DNA of 64,000 bases from Anaerolineaceae bacterium UBA700 (GCA_002298885.1 DBMK01000213.1:19768-83767), one strand, 5' to 3'; counted from the stretch's first letter, positions 37,362 through 47,380 are shown. A program made the numbers and translations. The notes: generated by a model not told the origin, from the sequence alone.

Positions 37362-38048
37362 ATGGCAAAATATTCCCGGCTATACGTATTAACCACGATC
37401 CTCGAGACCGGCATGATCCCGGTTTTTTATCACCCAGATCCTGCTGTCGCCGGTAGAGTCATGGCTGCCTGCCTGGAGGGTGGGGCGCGTTGCTTCGAAT
37501 TTACCAACCGCGGCGATATGGCCCACGCGGTATTCGCAGAAATTGCCAGGCAAGTAAAGAGTAACGAAGGTCTCATCTTGGGCGCCGGATCGATTCTGGA
37601 CCCGGCGACGGCCTCGCTTTATATCCAGATGGGTGCAAATTTCATCGTGGGTCCCGTCCTCAACCCTGAGGTGGCCCGCCTGTGTAACCGGCGCAAGGTG
37701 GCCTATCTGCCGGGCTGCGGCAGCGCCTCCGAGGTCTCGCAAGCCGAGGAGCTGGGGGCGGAAATTTGTAAAGTTTTTCCTGGCGGTGCGGTGGGCGGGC
37801 CAGGTTTCATCAAGGACGTGCTGGGACCAATGCCCTGGTCCCGCCTGATGCCGACCGGCGGGGTAGAGCCGACCGAGGAGAGCATCACTGCCTGGATTAA
37901 AGCTGGGGCAGCCTGCCTGGGCATGGGGAGCCGGCTGTTTCCCGCCGACCTAATTTCTGCCGGAGATTATGCCTCCATCACAGAAAAAGTACGCCAGGCG
38001 CTGGCCTTGATCCAGGCCGCCCGCGCCGGGAAACCGCCCATCGCTTGA
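37362..38048 (+). CDS. eda: KDPG/KHG-family aldolase
   Basis: The ATG at 37362 (MAKYSRLY) after AGGA is preferred over an in-frame TTG at 37335. The 228-residue product is a class I aldolase of the Eda family: [16 protein letters not shown] contains the general acid/base Glu, and [10 protein letters not shown] contains the Schiff-base Lys. It is slightly longer than the ~213-residue family norm. The reaction would split KDPG (or a related 2-keto-4-hydroxy acid) into pyruvate and an aldehyde, directly after the kinase step. Confidence 0.85.
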   Translation: MAKYSRLYVLTTILETGMIPVFYHPDPAVAGRVMAACLEGGARCFEFTNRGDMAHAVFAEIARQVKSNEGLILGAGSILDPATASLYIQMGANFIVGPVLNPEVARLCNRRKVAYLPGCGSASEVSQAEELGAEICKVFPGGAVGGPGFIKDVLGPMPWSRLMPTGGVEPTEESITAWIKAGAACLGMGSRLFPADLISAGDYASITEKVRQALALIQAARAGKPPIA

Positions 38049-38061
38049 ACAGGATAAAAAC

Positions 38062-39513
38062 ATGGCCAAACTCTATCCCCCAATTGCCACCTATAAAACC
38101 GCGGCTGCCTTCCGGAGTCACATCGAAAGTTTGGGCATCGAACTGCCATTCGATGATTTTGTCCTATCCGCCCCGGAAAGCCCCATGGCTCAACCCTATA
38201 TCATGCCGGATGGCTTCAAGATCGGCAACCGCTTCTGCATCCAGCCGATGGAAGGTTGGGACGGCACCCCGGATGGTAAACCCAGCGACTTGACCTTCCG
38301 CCGCTGGCGCAACTTCGGCCTGAGCGGGGCCAAGCTGATCTGGGGCGGAGAGGCCGCCGCGGTCCGTCCGGATGGGCGCGCCAACCCCAACCAGCTCATG
38401 GTTTTGGACGAGACCATGTCCGACCTGGAAAATTTGCGCCTGACGTTGGTTGACGAGCACCGGGCCCATTTCGGATCGAGCGAGGACCTTTTGATCGGGC
38501 TTCAGCTTACCCATTCCGGCCGCTTCTGCCGCCCGAACGAAAAAACCAGGCTCGAGCCGAAAATCCTGTACCACCATCCCCTGCTGGATAAAATTTTCAG
38601 CCTCCCCGCCGATTACCCTGTCATGACGGATGCTGAAATCGAGGATCTGATCGGATACTATATACGGGCCGCCCAACGCGCTCAGGCCATCGGCTTCGGC
38701 TTTGTAGATATCAAGCACTGCCACGGCTACCTGGGACACGAATTTCTCAGCGCCTATACCCGCCCGGGGCCATATGGCGGCAGTTTTGAAAACCGGACCC
38801 GTTTCCTGCGCGAGATCGTTGCCGGTATCCGCCGCGACTGCCCGGGCCTGCGCATCGGCGTCCGCCTGAGCGCATTTGATTTTCCACCCTTCCGGCCCGG
38901 GGAAGATGGAATTGGCAAAATGCTGGATTGTAAAGATGCCAGCGGAAAGTATGCCTACGCCTTCAGCGGCGACCCGGACAATCCGTGCTCGGTCAAACTG
39001 GATGAAACCATCCAATTCATCCGCTTGCTCGAAACCCTGGATATCCACCTGGTCAATCTCTCGTCCGGCAGCCCATATTACAACCCGCACACCATGCGCC
39101 CGGCTGCCTTCCCGCCGAGTGATGGCTACCTTTCGCCGGAGGATCCCTTGGCCGGGGTCTCGCGCCACATTTGCATCGGCACTGAGCTCAAATCGAATTT
39201 CCCTGGTGTGGCTTTGGTGGGCTCGGCTTACAGCTACCTGCAAGATTGGCTGCCGAATGTAGCCCAGCACGTCGTACGCACTGGGATGATCGATTTTGTG
39301 GGACTCGGGCGCATGGTGCTTTCCTACCCCGAGCTGCCGGCCGACGTATTGAGTGGAAAACCATTGGCCCGCCGGCGCATTTGCCGTACGTTCAGCGACT
39401 GCACCTCAGCCCCGCGCAATGGCATGGTTTCCGGCTGCTACCCATTGGACGACTTTTATAAATCCCGTCCCGAAGCGGGACGATTAACGGAAATTAAAAA
39501 GGGAAAATCATGA
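38062..39513 (+). CDS. Old-yellow-enzyme-family NADH:flavin oxidoreductase
   Basis: The 483-residue protein is an FMN TIM barrel: [17 protein letters not shown] at the N-terminus, LQLTHSGR, the [22 protein letters not shown] active-site stretch, and a phosphate-binding C-terminal part ([20 protein letters not shown]). A Cys-rich tail (CRTFSDC..., [10 protein letters not shown]) follows. It lacks the NAD-binding domain of full 2,4-dienoyl-CoA reductases. The family reduces activated C=C bonds. Beside CoA-transferase and enoyl-CoA-hydratase genes it may act on an enoyl-CoA or enone intermediate; whether the tail Cys hold an Fe-S cluster is unclear. Confidence 0.85.
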   Translation: MAKLYPPIATYKTAAAFRSHIESLGIELPFDDFVLSAPESPMAQPYIMPDGFKIGNRFCIQPMEGWDGTPDGKPSDLTFRRWRNFGLSGAKLIWGGEAAAVRPDGRANPNQLMVLDETMSDLENLRLTLVDEHRAHFGSSEDLLIGLQLTHSGRFCRPNEKTRLEPKILYHHPLLDKIFSLPADYPVMTDAEIEDLIGYYIRAAQRAQAIGFGFVDIKHCHGYLGHEFLSAYTRPGPYGGSFENRTRFLREIVAGIRRDCPGLRIGVRLSAFDFPPFRPGEDGIGKMLDCKDASGKYAYAFSGDPDNPCSVKLDETIQFIRLLETLDIHLVNLSSGSPYYNPHTMRPAAFPPSDGYLSPEDPLAGVSRHICIGTELKSNFPGVALVGSAYSYLQDWLPNVAQHVVRTGMIDFVGLGRMVLSYPELPADVLSGKPLARRRICRTFSDCTSAPRNGMVSGCYPLDDFYKSRPEAGRLTEIKKGKS

Positions 39514-41096
39514 GAGTCATTTCATCTGCCGAAGCCGTTGGGTTTATTCAAAATGGGGATACAGTGTTAATTGGCGGGTCCGGAGCCGGCCACGCCGTCC
39601 CCGAGTCCTTGATCGTGGCCCTGCGTGACCGTTACCAGCGCGAGGGCAAGCCCGGGCGTATCACCTTGCTCCACCCCGTGGGGCTGGGGGATAATGTCAG
39701 CCAGGGGGTGGGGCTTCTTTCTCAGCCTGGCTTAATCAAGCGGATCGTTACCGGAGCCCTGGTCAACAGCCCCTCCATCCAGCAGCTCGCTGAAGCGGAT
39801 GAGGTGGAAGCGTACACCCTGCCGCAAGGCGCTCTTTCGCAGCTCATGCGCGAAATGGCTGCCGGCCGGCCCGGACTGCTTTCGCAAATCGGTCTGCATA
39901 CTTTCGTTGACCCGCGCTGCGGGGGCGGGCGCCAGAGCCACTGCGCCCATGAAGATCTGGTAGAGCTGGTTACCCTGGCCGGGCGCGATTGGATCTTCTA
40001 CAAACCTTACCATGTCGACGTGGCGTTTTTGCGCGGCACCACGGCCGATGAAGATGGCAACGTGACGATGGAACGAGAAGCCGTGTTCGGCGAGATGCTC
40101 TCCATGGCCCAGGCCACCCGCCGGGCGGGGGGAATCGTCATCGTCCAGGTTGCCAGGCTGGCGCAGCGCGGCACATTGCCGGCTAAAGAGGTCAAAATTC
40201 CTGGTATGCTGGTCGACCTGGTGGTGCTCGACCCCGCCCAGCGTCAGACGTACGCCATGGATTACAGCCCGGCCTACGCCGGGGAACTGAAAGTGCCGCT
40301 TTCACAAATCACTCCTCTGCCCCTCGATCCGCGCAAAGTGATCGCCCGGCGGGCGGCCTTGGAACTACGCCCCGGCGCCATCTGCAATCTAGGCTCGGGG
40401 GTGTCGACCGGAATTGCCACCATCGCCGCCGAGGAGGACGTCCTCGACCAGATTGTTTTAACCAACGAGCAGGGCCTGATCGGCGGAGCTCCCTCTGCTG
40501 ATGCCGGGGCCTCCGTCAATTACACTTCGATCGTGGACCAGCCCTACCAGTTCGATTTTTACGACGGCGGCGGTTTGGATTTGGCCTTTCTCTCCTTTGC
40601 CCAGGTCGATTCAACGGGCAGCGTCAACGTCAGCCGCTTCAATGGGCGCATCATCGGGATTGGCGGCTTCATTAACATCAGCCAGGCGGCAAAAAAGGTG
40701 ATCTTTTCAGGCACATTCACCGCCGGCAGCCTGGATATCTCCTGGCCGGATGGGAAATCGCTGATCCGCAAAGAGGGCAAGTTCAATAAATTCATCCGTG
40801 AGCTGGAGCAGGTCTCATACAGTGGCCCGTTTGCCCAGGAACGGGGCCAGGAAGCGCTTTATATCACCGAGCGGGCCGTTTTTCGGCGCGCCCCGGGCGG
40901 ATTGGAATTGATCGAAATTGCCCCCGGGATCGACCTCGACCGCGATATCCTGGCCCATATGGATTTCAAGCCGCTGATCGCCGCTGACCTGAGGCTTATG
41001 GATGCCGGGCTGTTCTACGCGCCTGCCTTCGGCCTGAAGGATATTCTTGCCGCTAAAGAGCCATGCAACATCCCGGAGCGCTTAAAAGGCTGCTAA
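39510..41096 (+). CDS. Family I acyl-CoA:acetate/3-ketoacid CoA transferase
   Basis: At 528 residues this is the size of single-chain, alpha-beta fused CoA transferases (propionate CoA-transferase/YdiF type). The N-terminal half has [13 protein letters not shown]. The C-terminal half has [12 protein letters not shown], whose Glu is the expected covalent thioester-forming residue. It moves CoA between acyl-CoA and an acid, so a carboxylic intermediate of the pathway can be activated without ATP. Its ATG overlaps the preceding stop by 4 bp. Confidence 0.88.
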   Translation: MRVISSAEAVGFIQNGDTVLIGGSGAGHAVPESLIVALRDRYQREGKPGRITLLHPVGLGDNVSQGVGLLSQPGLIKRIVTGALVNSPSIQQLAEADEVEAYTLPQGALSQLMREMAAGRPGLLSQIGLHTFVDPRCGGGRQSHCAHEDLVELVTLAGRDWIFYKPYHVDVAFLRGTTADEDGNVTMEREAVFGEMLSMAQATRRAGGIVIVQVARLAQRGTLPAKEVKIPGMLVDLVVLDPAQRQTYAMDYSPAYAGELKVPLSQITPLPLDPRKVIARRAALELRPGAICNLGSGVSTGIATIAAEEDVLDQIVLTNEQGLIGGAPSADAGASVNYTSIVDQPYQFDFYDGGGLDLAFLSFAQVDSTGSVNVSRFNGRIIGIGGFINISQAAKKVIFSGTFTAGSLDISWPDGKSLIRKEGKFNKFIRELEQVSYSGPFAQERGQEALYITERAVFRRAPGGLELIEIAPGIDLDRDILAHMDFKPLIAADLRLMDAGLFYAPAFGLKDILAAKEPCNIPERLKGC

Positions 41097-41131
41097 GGCT
41101 TTATTTCAGCAGTATAAAAAAAGGAGGAGCG

Positions 41132-41953
41132 ATGGACTTACCCACAACCCCGCAAGCCTCTGCCCCAGGTGGTGAAAACGAGGAACAATCATCGATTCAG
41201 GTCACTCGGCCGCGCCCGGGCGTTGCACTGATCACTATTGCCTCATCGCCCTTGGGTGTTCTGCGCCATGCCGTTAAAAGGACTCTTCTGCGGGTTCTAT
41301 TGGAGCTGGAACGGGACCTCGGTGTACGCTGCGCCGTGCTGACGGGCCTGGGAAAGGCCTTCTCGGTGGGATCGGATATTCGTGACTTCAGCCAGGAAGT
41401 GGGCTGGCTGCTGGAAAATGATTACGTCGAAGCCGGTCTGAATCAGGCCATCGAGGATGCAAGGTTCCCGGTCATCGCTGCTTGCAACGGGCACGCCCTG
41501 GGAGGCGGGGCTGTGCTGGCCCTGGCCTGCGACCTGCGTATTGCGGCTGAAAGCGCCCGCTTCGGCTTTCCGGAGGTCAAGGTAGGGGCATTCGCTTCGG
41601 GCAGCGGCACGCAGCGATTGCCTAGGTTGGTTGGCCGAGGCCGTGCCCTGGACCTGCTCCTCACCGGGCGAACCATTGACGCCAGCGCTGCCCTCGAATA
41701 CGGACTGGTGGAATACGTCTTCCCGGACTCGGAAATGCTAGAAAAGACGCTCGACCTGGCCGAGACGATTGCCTCGGCGCCTGGCCTGGTGACCGCAGCC
41801 ACTAAAAAGTGCGTCAACGCCGGCCTGCGCCAGGGCTTTGAAGCCGGCCTGGCCCTGGAGAGCGACCTGCGCGTCAAAACGGGCCGCGGCCCGGACGCCG
41901 TCGAAGGCCGGGCGGCTTTCCTCGAAAAGCGCCCTCCCAAATTCAACTCCTGA
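41132..41953 (+). CDS. Enoyl-CoA hydratase/isomerase
   Basis: The ATG at 41132 follows a strong AAGGAGGAG. The 273-residue crotonase-fold protein has GKAFSVGSDIRDF (oxyanion/CoA site), CNGHALGGGAVLALACDLRIA (second oxyanion-hole segment) and FGFPEVKVGAFASGSGTQRLPRLVG. The residue after VGAF is not the common Glu-containing pattern of hydratases, so isomerase or another crotonase activity is possible. It lies between the CoA transferase and the FAH hydrolase in one operon. Confidence 0.85.
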   Translation: MDLPTTPQASAPGGENEEQSSIQVTRPRPGVALITIASSPLGVLRHAVKRTLLRVLLELERDLGVRCAVLTGLGKAFSVGSDIRDFSQEVGWLLENDYVEAGLNQAIEDARFPVIAACNGHALGGGAVLALACDLRIAAESARFGFPEVKVGAFASGSGTQRLPRLVGRGRALDLLLTGRTIDASAALEYGLVEYVFPDSEMLEKTLDLAETIASAPGLVTAATKKCVNAGLRQGFEAGLALESDLRVKTGRGPDAVEGRAAFLEKRPPKFNS

Positions 41954-41975
41954 TTGCGGTAGGAGGTTGACAAGC

Positions 41976-42947
41976 TTGCGCCTGGTTACCTACAGGACTC
42001 ACGATCAGCCTCGCCCTGGGGTCCTGATTCAGCATTTAATTGTCGACTTGCAAAAGGCCTGCGCCAGTTACTGCCACGCCACAAATCTGCCAAACCTATC
42101 GGACGAGCCGGAAGGTTGCCTAACCCTGGCCGGGTTCCTGGCCCAAGGTCTTTCAGCGCTCGAGCTTCTGGCCAATACCATCGCATGGATCTGGCCTGAA
42201 GGCGCCAATCGCCTGCCAGAGCTTTTTGAGCATGGAGTCTTGCTTCATTTTCACGATGCCGCCATTCTGGCTCCGATACCGCGCCCTGGCAAGATCATTT
42301 GCGCGGCCGGGAATTATCCCGCGCTTGCCCCCTTCGACCAAAAACCACAATACCCAACTCTGTTCCTTAAGCCAGCTAGCACAGTCACCAGTCCGGAAAG
42401 TAGCATCCTCATACCGCCATATGCCCAGCAAGTTGCCTACGAGGTGGAACTTGCCGTGGTGATCGGAAGTCGGGTTAAATATCTGAAGCCAGATGAGGCG
42501 CTCTCCTGCGTGGCGGGCTATACCCTCGCCAATGATGTCGGCGACCGGCAATTGGAGAAGCGTACTTCACAGTGGACCACCGGGAAAATGATGGACACGT
42601 ACACCCCGCTGGGCCCGGCGCTGGTCACCCGTGATGAAATCCCGGACCCCAATTGTCTGAGCATGCGTACTCTGCTCAACGGCCAATTGGTGCAGCAGGG
42701 CAATACTAATCAAATGTACTTCCACGTCCCGGAACTGATCAGCTATATTTCCTCCCTTACCACGCTCGAGCCTGGTGACCTGATCCTAACCGGCTGCCCT
42801 AAGCTGCTGGGAGACTCGCCTGCACCGGTTTTCGACTTAAAACCCGGCGACCGGATCGAGATCGAGATCGAAGGCATTGGAAAGCTCTCGAACCCGGTCG
42901 CAGCCGAACCGGATTTAATTCCAGGAAGAAGATCGGCAATATTATGA
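41976..42947 (+). CDS. Fumarylacetoacetate-hydrolase-family protein
   Basis: The start is TTG 41976, placed 9 bases after AGGAGG; upstream codons in frame overlap the previous gene and do not resemble the family. The 323-residue product has the FAH C-terminal fold: CAAGNYPA, the metal-site segment YEVELAVVIG, GYTLANDVGDR, and ILTGCPKLLG. Family members cleave C-C bonds in 2,4-diketo acids or hydrate and decarboxylate related compounds; one branch handles 2,4-diketo-3-deoxy sugar acids. With the SDR and KDG-type genes here, such a substrate is plausible but unproven. Confidence 0.85.
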   Translation: MRLVTYRTHDQPRPGVLIQHLIVDLQKACASYCHATNLPNLSDEPEGCLTLAGFLAQGLSALELLANTIAWIWPEGANRLPELFEHGVLLHFHDAAILAPIPRPGKIICAAGNYPALAPFDQKPQYPTLFLKPASTVTSPESSILIPPYAQQVAYEVELAVVIGSRVKYLKPDEALSCVAGYTLANDVGDRQLEKRTSQWTTGKMMDTYTPLGPALVTRDEIPDPNCLSMRTLLNGQLVQQGNTNQMYFHVPELISYISSLTTLEPGDLILTGCPKLLGDSPAPVFDLKPGDRIEIEIEGIGKLSNPVAAEPDLIPGRRSAIL

Positions 42948-43975
42948 ATCCTTACCCGATGGCCGTTGTCACTGCCCCAGGCAAAATCGAATTCAAAGAG
43001 CGCTTCTTGCCGCCGCGTTCGGACACAGACGTTCTGATTCGTGTGCGCGCCGCCGCAATCTGCGGCAGCGACCTGCACATCTTCAAAGGCAAGCACCCCT
43101 CCGCCCCGCTGCCGTCTGCCGTGGGGCACGAGCTTGCCGGGCAGGTTCTGGAAGTTGGTAAAGCCGTAAGCCAGGTGAAAGAAGGCGACCTGGTTACCAT
43201 CGAGCCGGTTATCGCTTGCGGTCGGTGTGTCTTCTGCCAGCGAGGGCAGTACCATCTTTGCTCCGAGATCAGCTTCCAGTATCGCGTGGGGCAAGGCGGT
43301 TTTGCGCCTTTTTTTGTGGTCGATCAGTGCCGGGTGATGAAGCTGCCTACGGGGATATCTTGCGAAGAAGGCGCCTTGGTCGAGCCGCTCTCCGTGGCCC
43401 TCCATGCGGTCAAAAAATCGGGCATCGTTTTCGGGCAAAGCTGCGCAATTTACGGGGCAGGCGCGATCGGCCTGCTCGTCCTGATGCTCGTCCAGCGGGC
43501 GGCTGGGGGGCAATCCTTCATCGTTGATATTCACCCACACCGTCTGAAAAAGGCCCTTGAACTAGGCGCGACACACGTCATCGATAACCGTTCCGAAGAC
43601 AGCGTCAAGGCCATTCTGGCCGAGACTGGCAGCCTGGGTGTGGACAGTGTCTTCGAAGCCGTCGGCCTCGAGCAGACCCTTATCCAGGCCTTGAAATCGG
43701 TGAAAAAAGGCGGGAACGTCACCTTGCTGGGCATTTTTGAGAACCCCCAGGTCACTCTACCGGCCAACCTATTCGTCCAACACGAAATAGCCCTGCAAGG
43801 CTCGCAGGGTTATAACTGGGATTTCCAAGACAGCCTTGCCCTCTTAGGCAGCGGAGTCCTTTCACTGAAACCCCTTATCACCCACATCCTTCCGTATGAA
43901 AAGCTCCAGGAAGGCTTTGAGACTTTGTTGGACCCGGACAAGGCGGCGGTGAAAGTAGTGATTCAGCTCGATTAA
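42944..43975 (+). CDS. Zinc-dependent medium-chain dehydrogenase
   Basis: The 343-residue MDR enzyme has catalytic zinc ligands in CGSDLH and GHELAG, the structural zinc motif CGRCVFCQRGQYHLC, EP for the third catalytic site (ALVEPLS), and the NAD-binding GAGAIG. It resembles the sorbitol, threonine, galactitol and L-idonate dehydrogenase group acting on polyols or sugar acids. It overlaps the FAH gene by 4 bp and is the last gene of the operon. Its end overlaps the convergent flavoprotein gene by 4 bp. Confidence 0.88.
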   Translation: MNPYPMAVVTAPGKIEFKERFLPPRSDTDVLIRVRAAAICGSDLHIFKGKHPSAPLPSAVGHELAGQVLEVGKAVSQVKEGDLVTIEPVIACGRCVFCQRGQYHLCSEISFQYRVGQGGFAPFFVVDQCRVMKLPTGISCEEGALVEPLSVALHAVKKSGIVFGQSCAIYGAGAIGLLVLMLVQRAAGGQSFIVDIHPHRLKKALELGATHVIDNRSEDSVKAILAETGSLGVDSVFEAVGLEQTLIQALKSVKKGGNVTLLGIFENPQVTLPANLFVQHEIALQGSQGYNWDFQDSLALLGSGVLSLKPLITHILPYEKLQEGFETLLDPDKAAVKVVIQLD

Positions 43976-45954
43976 TCCGGAGCGTAGATCTTTCCAGCGC
44001 GGTAGCTGGCCCAGGTGGTCTCGAACCACGAGTCGATCTCCGGGATCGGGCGGCATGCCACCCATTCGTGCCGGACTCCAACGCCTGGTTCGAACGTGCT
44101 CTCCAGCACCCGCGCCCGGAAGCTGTTGTCTTCGGGCACGATCTTCCAGGTTTCATCCAGGCCAGGATGGATGGCTTTCCCGGCCGCATCCAGCACAACC
44201 GCCGAGCCGCGGCTGCCGGTCCCGCTCTTCAGAGTAAACAAGATCGCATCGAGATAGACGGCGTGCGCCAACCCCAACTGGCGCGTCCGGAAGGACTCCT
44301 TCAAATCCTGGGGGTCTTCAAACCCGCACCCATCCGCCTCCATCCGCCTCACCTGTTCCCAGGCCCGGGGCACCTCTCGCTCCAGGGCAGCCAGGGAACG
44401 GATGTGGGCCCCGGCGCGGGTCATGCGGGCTTTTATCTCCTCGCGCTCCGCATGCCAGGTCGAGCCAGCCTTACGGCACGCTTCCTCCCAGCGCTGGCAG
44501 GTCTCCAGGGCTTCCGAAATGCTTACCATCCCCTGCTCCTGCGAGAAGGTCCAGCCGGCATAGCAGTTGGCGATAAACTCAGCGGCCCGAATCCCGCCGA
44601 CCTGCCCGGAATTTAAGGCCGATCCGCCGGGCCGGCTGACTCCGTGCGAGCCATTGACTTCGCCGATTGGGAAAAGATGCTTAAGGTTGGTCGATTCCCA
44701 CCAGATGTTGCCTGCCAGCCCGCCGTTATTATGCTGGGCGCACACGGCTATCTCCAGAGGCTCGTTCTTGAGGTCAATCCCGTGTTCCCGGTACAGTTCC
44801 ACAGCCCCAGGATTCATCCACAGGAGCCGGTCAATGGGAGTCGCCTGGAGCGCCTTAGAGCGGGTCAAGTAATCCAGCGCCTCGGCCGGCAGGTCCTCGA
44901 AACGAAAACCTTCCGGATTCGTGCGGAAATCCAGGAACACACGCCGGCCCTTGACCACGGTTTCAATATACACCAGGATATCCACGATGGACGATCCACC
45001 GGTCACCTTGCGGGCGTCGAACGGCCATTGGTAACCTTTGAGAAATACTTTTCCGTTCTGTTCGCCGTTCGATTCAAAATAAGGCCGCATGAATTCGACC
45101 TCTGCGCCCGTTCCGTCCGCTTCGGTGCTGATCAGGCGCGGGACAACCTGCATATAGGTGCCGGACACATTCCAGCGGAATTTGATCGATGCCAGCCCAT
45201 ATTGTGATTCGGGCAGGTTGCAGGCGCGCGCCCCTGCCATTAAGGCGATACCGATCGCGCCGGTATGAACCTGTGGATAGACGCTGGTTTTGTACAATCC
45301 TCCCGGCCCGCCGACCGCAAATACTACATTTTCACACAGGTAGGCCTCGTATTCGCCGCGCTCATTCAGCGCAAGGGCCCCGGTCACCCTTCGGGCTTCA
45401 CCCTCATCTGTCGTCAGCAACTGGATCAGGTTACGGCCCTCACGCACGCCAATGCCTAATTTTCCGACTTCTTCGATCAGCCGGCGGCACATGGCCTGTG
45501 AGGTATAGGGGCCGATCGAGGTGGCGCGCTGGCGCGGGTCGTGATCGGTCTTGTAACCTACGAATTGCCCGTAGCGGTCGCGCGGGAAAGGCACCCCCAG
45601 ATTCACGAGATTGTAAAACGCCCGCACAGAGTTGCTGGCCTCCACCAGCGCCAGGTCGCCATGCATCGATCCTCCGGAAAAATAACTTTCCGCCATGCTG
45701 CGAGGTGAATCCGCCTCGGCGCCGCACAACGATAGCTTATAGTAAGTCTGCTTGTCGCTGCCGGTGTTAATCGACGTGCCCATGGATAATCCTTCCGTCA
45801 GGATGAGCACATCTTTGACGCCATTCTGGTTCAATTGGACGGCTGCATTCAACCCGGCTGCGCCGCTGCCAATCACAAGCGTATGAACCCAGGTGATCTT
45901 AAGTTGTTGCTGACTCAGGGACAGGTCAGCGCCTGCTCGAATCTCTTCACGCAT
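43972..45954 (-). CDS. FAD-dependent oxidoreductase, fumarate-reductase/succinate-dehydrogenase flavoprotein-like
   Basis: The 660-residue protein has an N-terminal FAD-binding motif VIGSGAAGLNAA (about 27-38), a middle capping region, and a conserved AVCAQHNNGGLAGN ... GEVNGSHGVSRPGGSALNSGQVGG segment as in the fumarate-reductase flavoprotein family. The helical C-terminus is long. There is no Sec or Tat signal, so it is cytosolic. It is convergent with the catabolic operon and is the only minus-strand gene in this part of the island. The acceptor and the substrate (an enoate, perhaps) are unknown; no Fe-S or membrane-anchor subunit is adjacent. Confidence 0.8.
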   Translation of the reverse strand: MREEIRAGADLSLSQQQLKITWVHTLVIGSGAAGLNAAVQLNQNGVKDVLILTEGLSMGTSINTGSDKQTYYKLSLCGAEADSPRSMAESYFSGGSMHGDLALVEASNSVRAFYNLVNLGVPFPRDRYGQFVGYKTDHDPRQRATSIGPYTSQAMCRRLIEEVGKLGIGVREGRNLIQLLTTDEGEARRVTGALALNERGEYEAYLCENVVFAVGGPGGLYKTSVYPQVHTGAIGIALMAGARACNLPESQYGLASIKFRWNVSGTYMQVVPRLISTEADGTGAEVEFMRPYFESNGEQNGKVFLKGYQWPFDARKVTGGSSIVDILVYIETVVKGRRVFLDFRTNPEGFRFEDLPAEALDYLTRSKALQATPIDRLLWMNPGAVELYREHGIDLKNEPLEIAVCAQHNNGGLAGNIWWESTNLKHLFPIGEVNGSHGVSRPGGSALNSGQVGGIRAAEFIANCYAGWTFSQEQGMVSISEALETCQRWEEACRKAGSTWHAEREEIKARMTRAGAHIRSLAALEREVPRAWEQVRRMEADGCGFEDPQDLKESFRTRQLGLAHAVYLDAILFTLKSGTGSRGSAVVLDAAGKAIHPGLDETWKIVPEDNSFRARVLESTFEPGVGVRHEWVACRPIPEIDSWFETTWASYRAGKIYAPD

Positions 45955-46051
45955 TTTGGTTTCCTAAATTGTGGAATTATCCCCGCACGATCTTGAGGAT
46001 GTAAATATTATATCGCTGAACGGGCCCAGCCTTTTGTTCCGCAGGCCATGC

Positions 46052-46080
46052 TTGACAATTCCTTCAAGCTAACGCAGAAT
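46052..46080 (+). promoter_or_regulatory. Possible promoter of the NBR1-Ig lipoprotein gene
   Basis: TTGACA (46052-46057), a 17-base spacer and CAGAAT (46075-46080), 62 bp before the ATG. The -35 is perfect; the -10 is weak. Confidence 0.4.
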
Positions 46081-46141
46081 CAAATCAAGGAAATCTGAAG
46101 GCTGGAACCGGCCTTATCAATCCCTGCAAAAGGAGGGTAGT

Positions 46142-46801
46142 ATGGCAAACAAAAAAAGAACGTTAGGCGTAATTGGGTTGTTGTTAAGTCTGCTGTGGTT
46201 GGCTGCATGCAGTCCCACGGTCCCGACCAGCACTCCAACCTTCGACGCGAATCCATTGCGCACTGAAGTTGCCTCCACTGTGCTGGCACAAGTTACCCAG
46301 GTCCTTGCGCTGACGCCGCAGGCCACCCCTCTTCCGAGCCCAACAGCCACGGTCCCGCCTACTGCCACACCAAGGCTGACAGCCAGCCCGTCGCCCAGTG
46401 CAACGGTTACTGTGGCCATTGGAACGCCAAATGCGGTAACCAATAACCAGGCCCAATGGGTTGCCCAATCAATTGCAGATAACACCATCTTTACACCCGG
46501 CCAGGCCTTCACCATGACCTGGACTTTGAAAAATACAGGCACCACCACCTGGACAGCCGCATATATGCTTCGCTATTACAGTGGCAACGCGCTTGGCGCG
46601 CCAAAGGAGATCCCCATCGGTCAAGTAGTGCTGCCTGGAGGACAGATTGACATCAGCGTCCAAATGAAGGCGCCCCTCATCGCGGGGAATTATCGCAGCG
46701 ATTGGGTGATGGCAAATGAGCTCCGCGGCAACTTTAAAGAGCCGGTATACCTAAAGATCATCGTCGCGATACCCCTCACGCCCACCCCGACGCCTAAATA
46801 A
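46142..46801 (+). CDS. Lipoprotein with NBR1-like Ig domain
   Basis: The 219-residue precursor starts at ATG 46142 after GGAGGG. It has a lipoprotein signal (LLWLAAC, Cys near residue 22), a Pro/Thr/Ala-rich linker (about 55-105), and one Trp-rich NBR1-type Ig domain (about 110-210) with PGQAFTMTWTLKNTGTTTWTA, LRYYSG and APLIAGNYRSDWVM. Such lipoproteins are very common in Anaerolineae; the domain likely binds extracellular partners. It ends PTPTPK. No operon partner is clear. Confidence 0.85.
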   Translation: MANKKRTLGVIGLLLSLLWLAACSPTVPTSTPTFDANPLRTEVASTVLAQVTQVLALTPQATPLPSPTATVPPTATPRLTASPSPSATVTVAIGTPNAVTNNQAQWVAQSIADNTIFTPGQAFTMTWTLKNTGTTTWTAAYMLRYYSGNALGAPKEIPIGQVVLPGGQIDISVQMKAPLIAGNYRSDWVMANELRGNFKEPVYLKIIVAIPLTPTPTPK

Positions 46802-46879
46802 CGGGCATTTGCAGCGAACCCCTGCGGTCTATTTTCCGCGCCTGATGATCTCTATTCATAATGGATGGAAAGGTAAAAC

Positions 46880-47326
46880 TTGAAATTACAACTCGCAATT
46901 GCTGAAACGTGCAGCCCCGACGGCTGCCAGGTTAAGCTGCTTTCCGATGGGCGCAGCCTGAATGCGCCCTATCTCGCCCGGATGAAAGGGCGGGTGATCG
47001 TTTACCCTGGCCAATTGGTAGCTCTCAATATGGACTTGGCCGAACCGGAGATCTCGTGGCGGTGGCACCGGCTAATGGTGGTCGAGGTGCGGCCAGGCGG
47101 GGCGCTGCTTGATGACCGCGGCCTGCGCCAGGTGACGGCCACGAGCGTGCCGGAGCTGACGCTCGATTTAAAACCCGGCCAGACGGTCTTCACCAACGGC
47201 AACCAGGATGGCGCGTGTGAGATCCATGGGCTGCTGCTGGGGGATCAATTAGCCCAGCCGGAGCAGTTCGAACAGGTGATCCTGCCGCGCATCCGGGCGA
47301 TCCTGGCCTCGATGCCGCCTGCCTAG
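46880..47326 (+). CDS. Small protein of unknown function
   Basis: This 148-residue ORF starts at TTG 46880 with AAAGG upstream. It is beta-rich with VIVYPGQLVALNMD and LKPGQTVFTNGN, and has Cys at 11 and 16. There is no signal or membrane segment. I do not recognise the family. Coding is supported by normal composition and lack of overlap. It is the last gene before the tRNA-like repeat at 47352. Confidence 0.65.
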   Translation: MKLQLAIAETCSPDGCQVKLLSDGRSLNAPYLARMKGRVIVYPGQLVALNMDLAEPEISWRWHRLMVVEVRPGGALLDDRGLRQVTATSVPELTLDLKPGQTVFTNGNQDGACEIHGLLLGDQLAQPEQFEQVILPRIRAILASMPPA

Positions 47327-47351
47327 GTAGAGAGAGTGCCATCTTATTATC

Positions 47352-47380
47352 TCGAATCTCGCCGGGGGCGTTATTGATTC
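47352..47380 (+). repeat. Distal copy of the tRNA-Arg 3' end plus flank (possible attR)
   Basis: It matches 26528-26556 at 27 of 29 positions, including nine bases beyond the tRNA end (tattgattc). The extra flank argues for descent from the tRNA locus and not a chance T-arm match. It is 20.8 kb from the intact tRNA gene. Confidence 0.7.

Larger units (their letters stand above)
26528..47380. mobile_element. Putative 20.8-kb genomic island at the tRNA-Arg 3' end
   Basis: The 29 bases 26528-26556 (last part of tRNA-Arg plus 10 bases downstream, tattgattc) recur at 47352-47380 with two mismatches. Direct repeats of a tRNA 3' end are the usual mark of integrase-made islands. The content fits: a self-contained catabolic operon with its regulator and transporter, plus broken genes near the left end. 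No integrase, relaxase or transposase is visible, so it would be an old, immobilised island. Confidence 0.45.
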
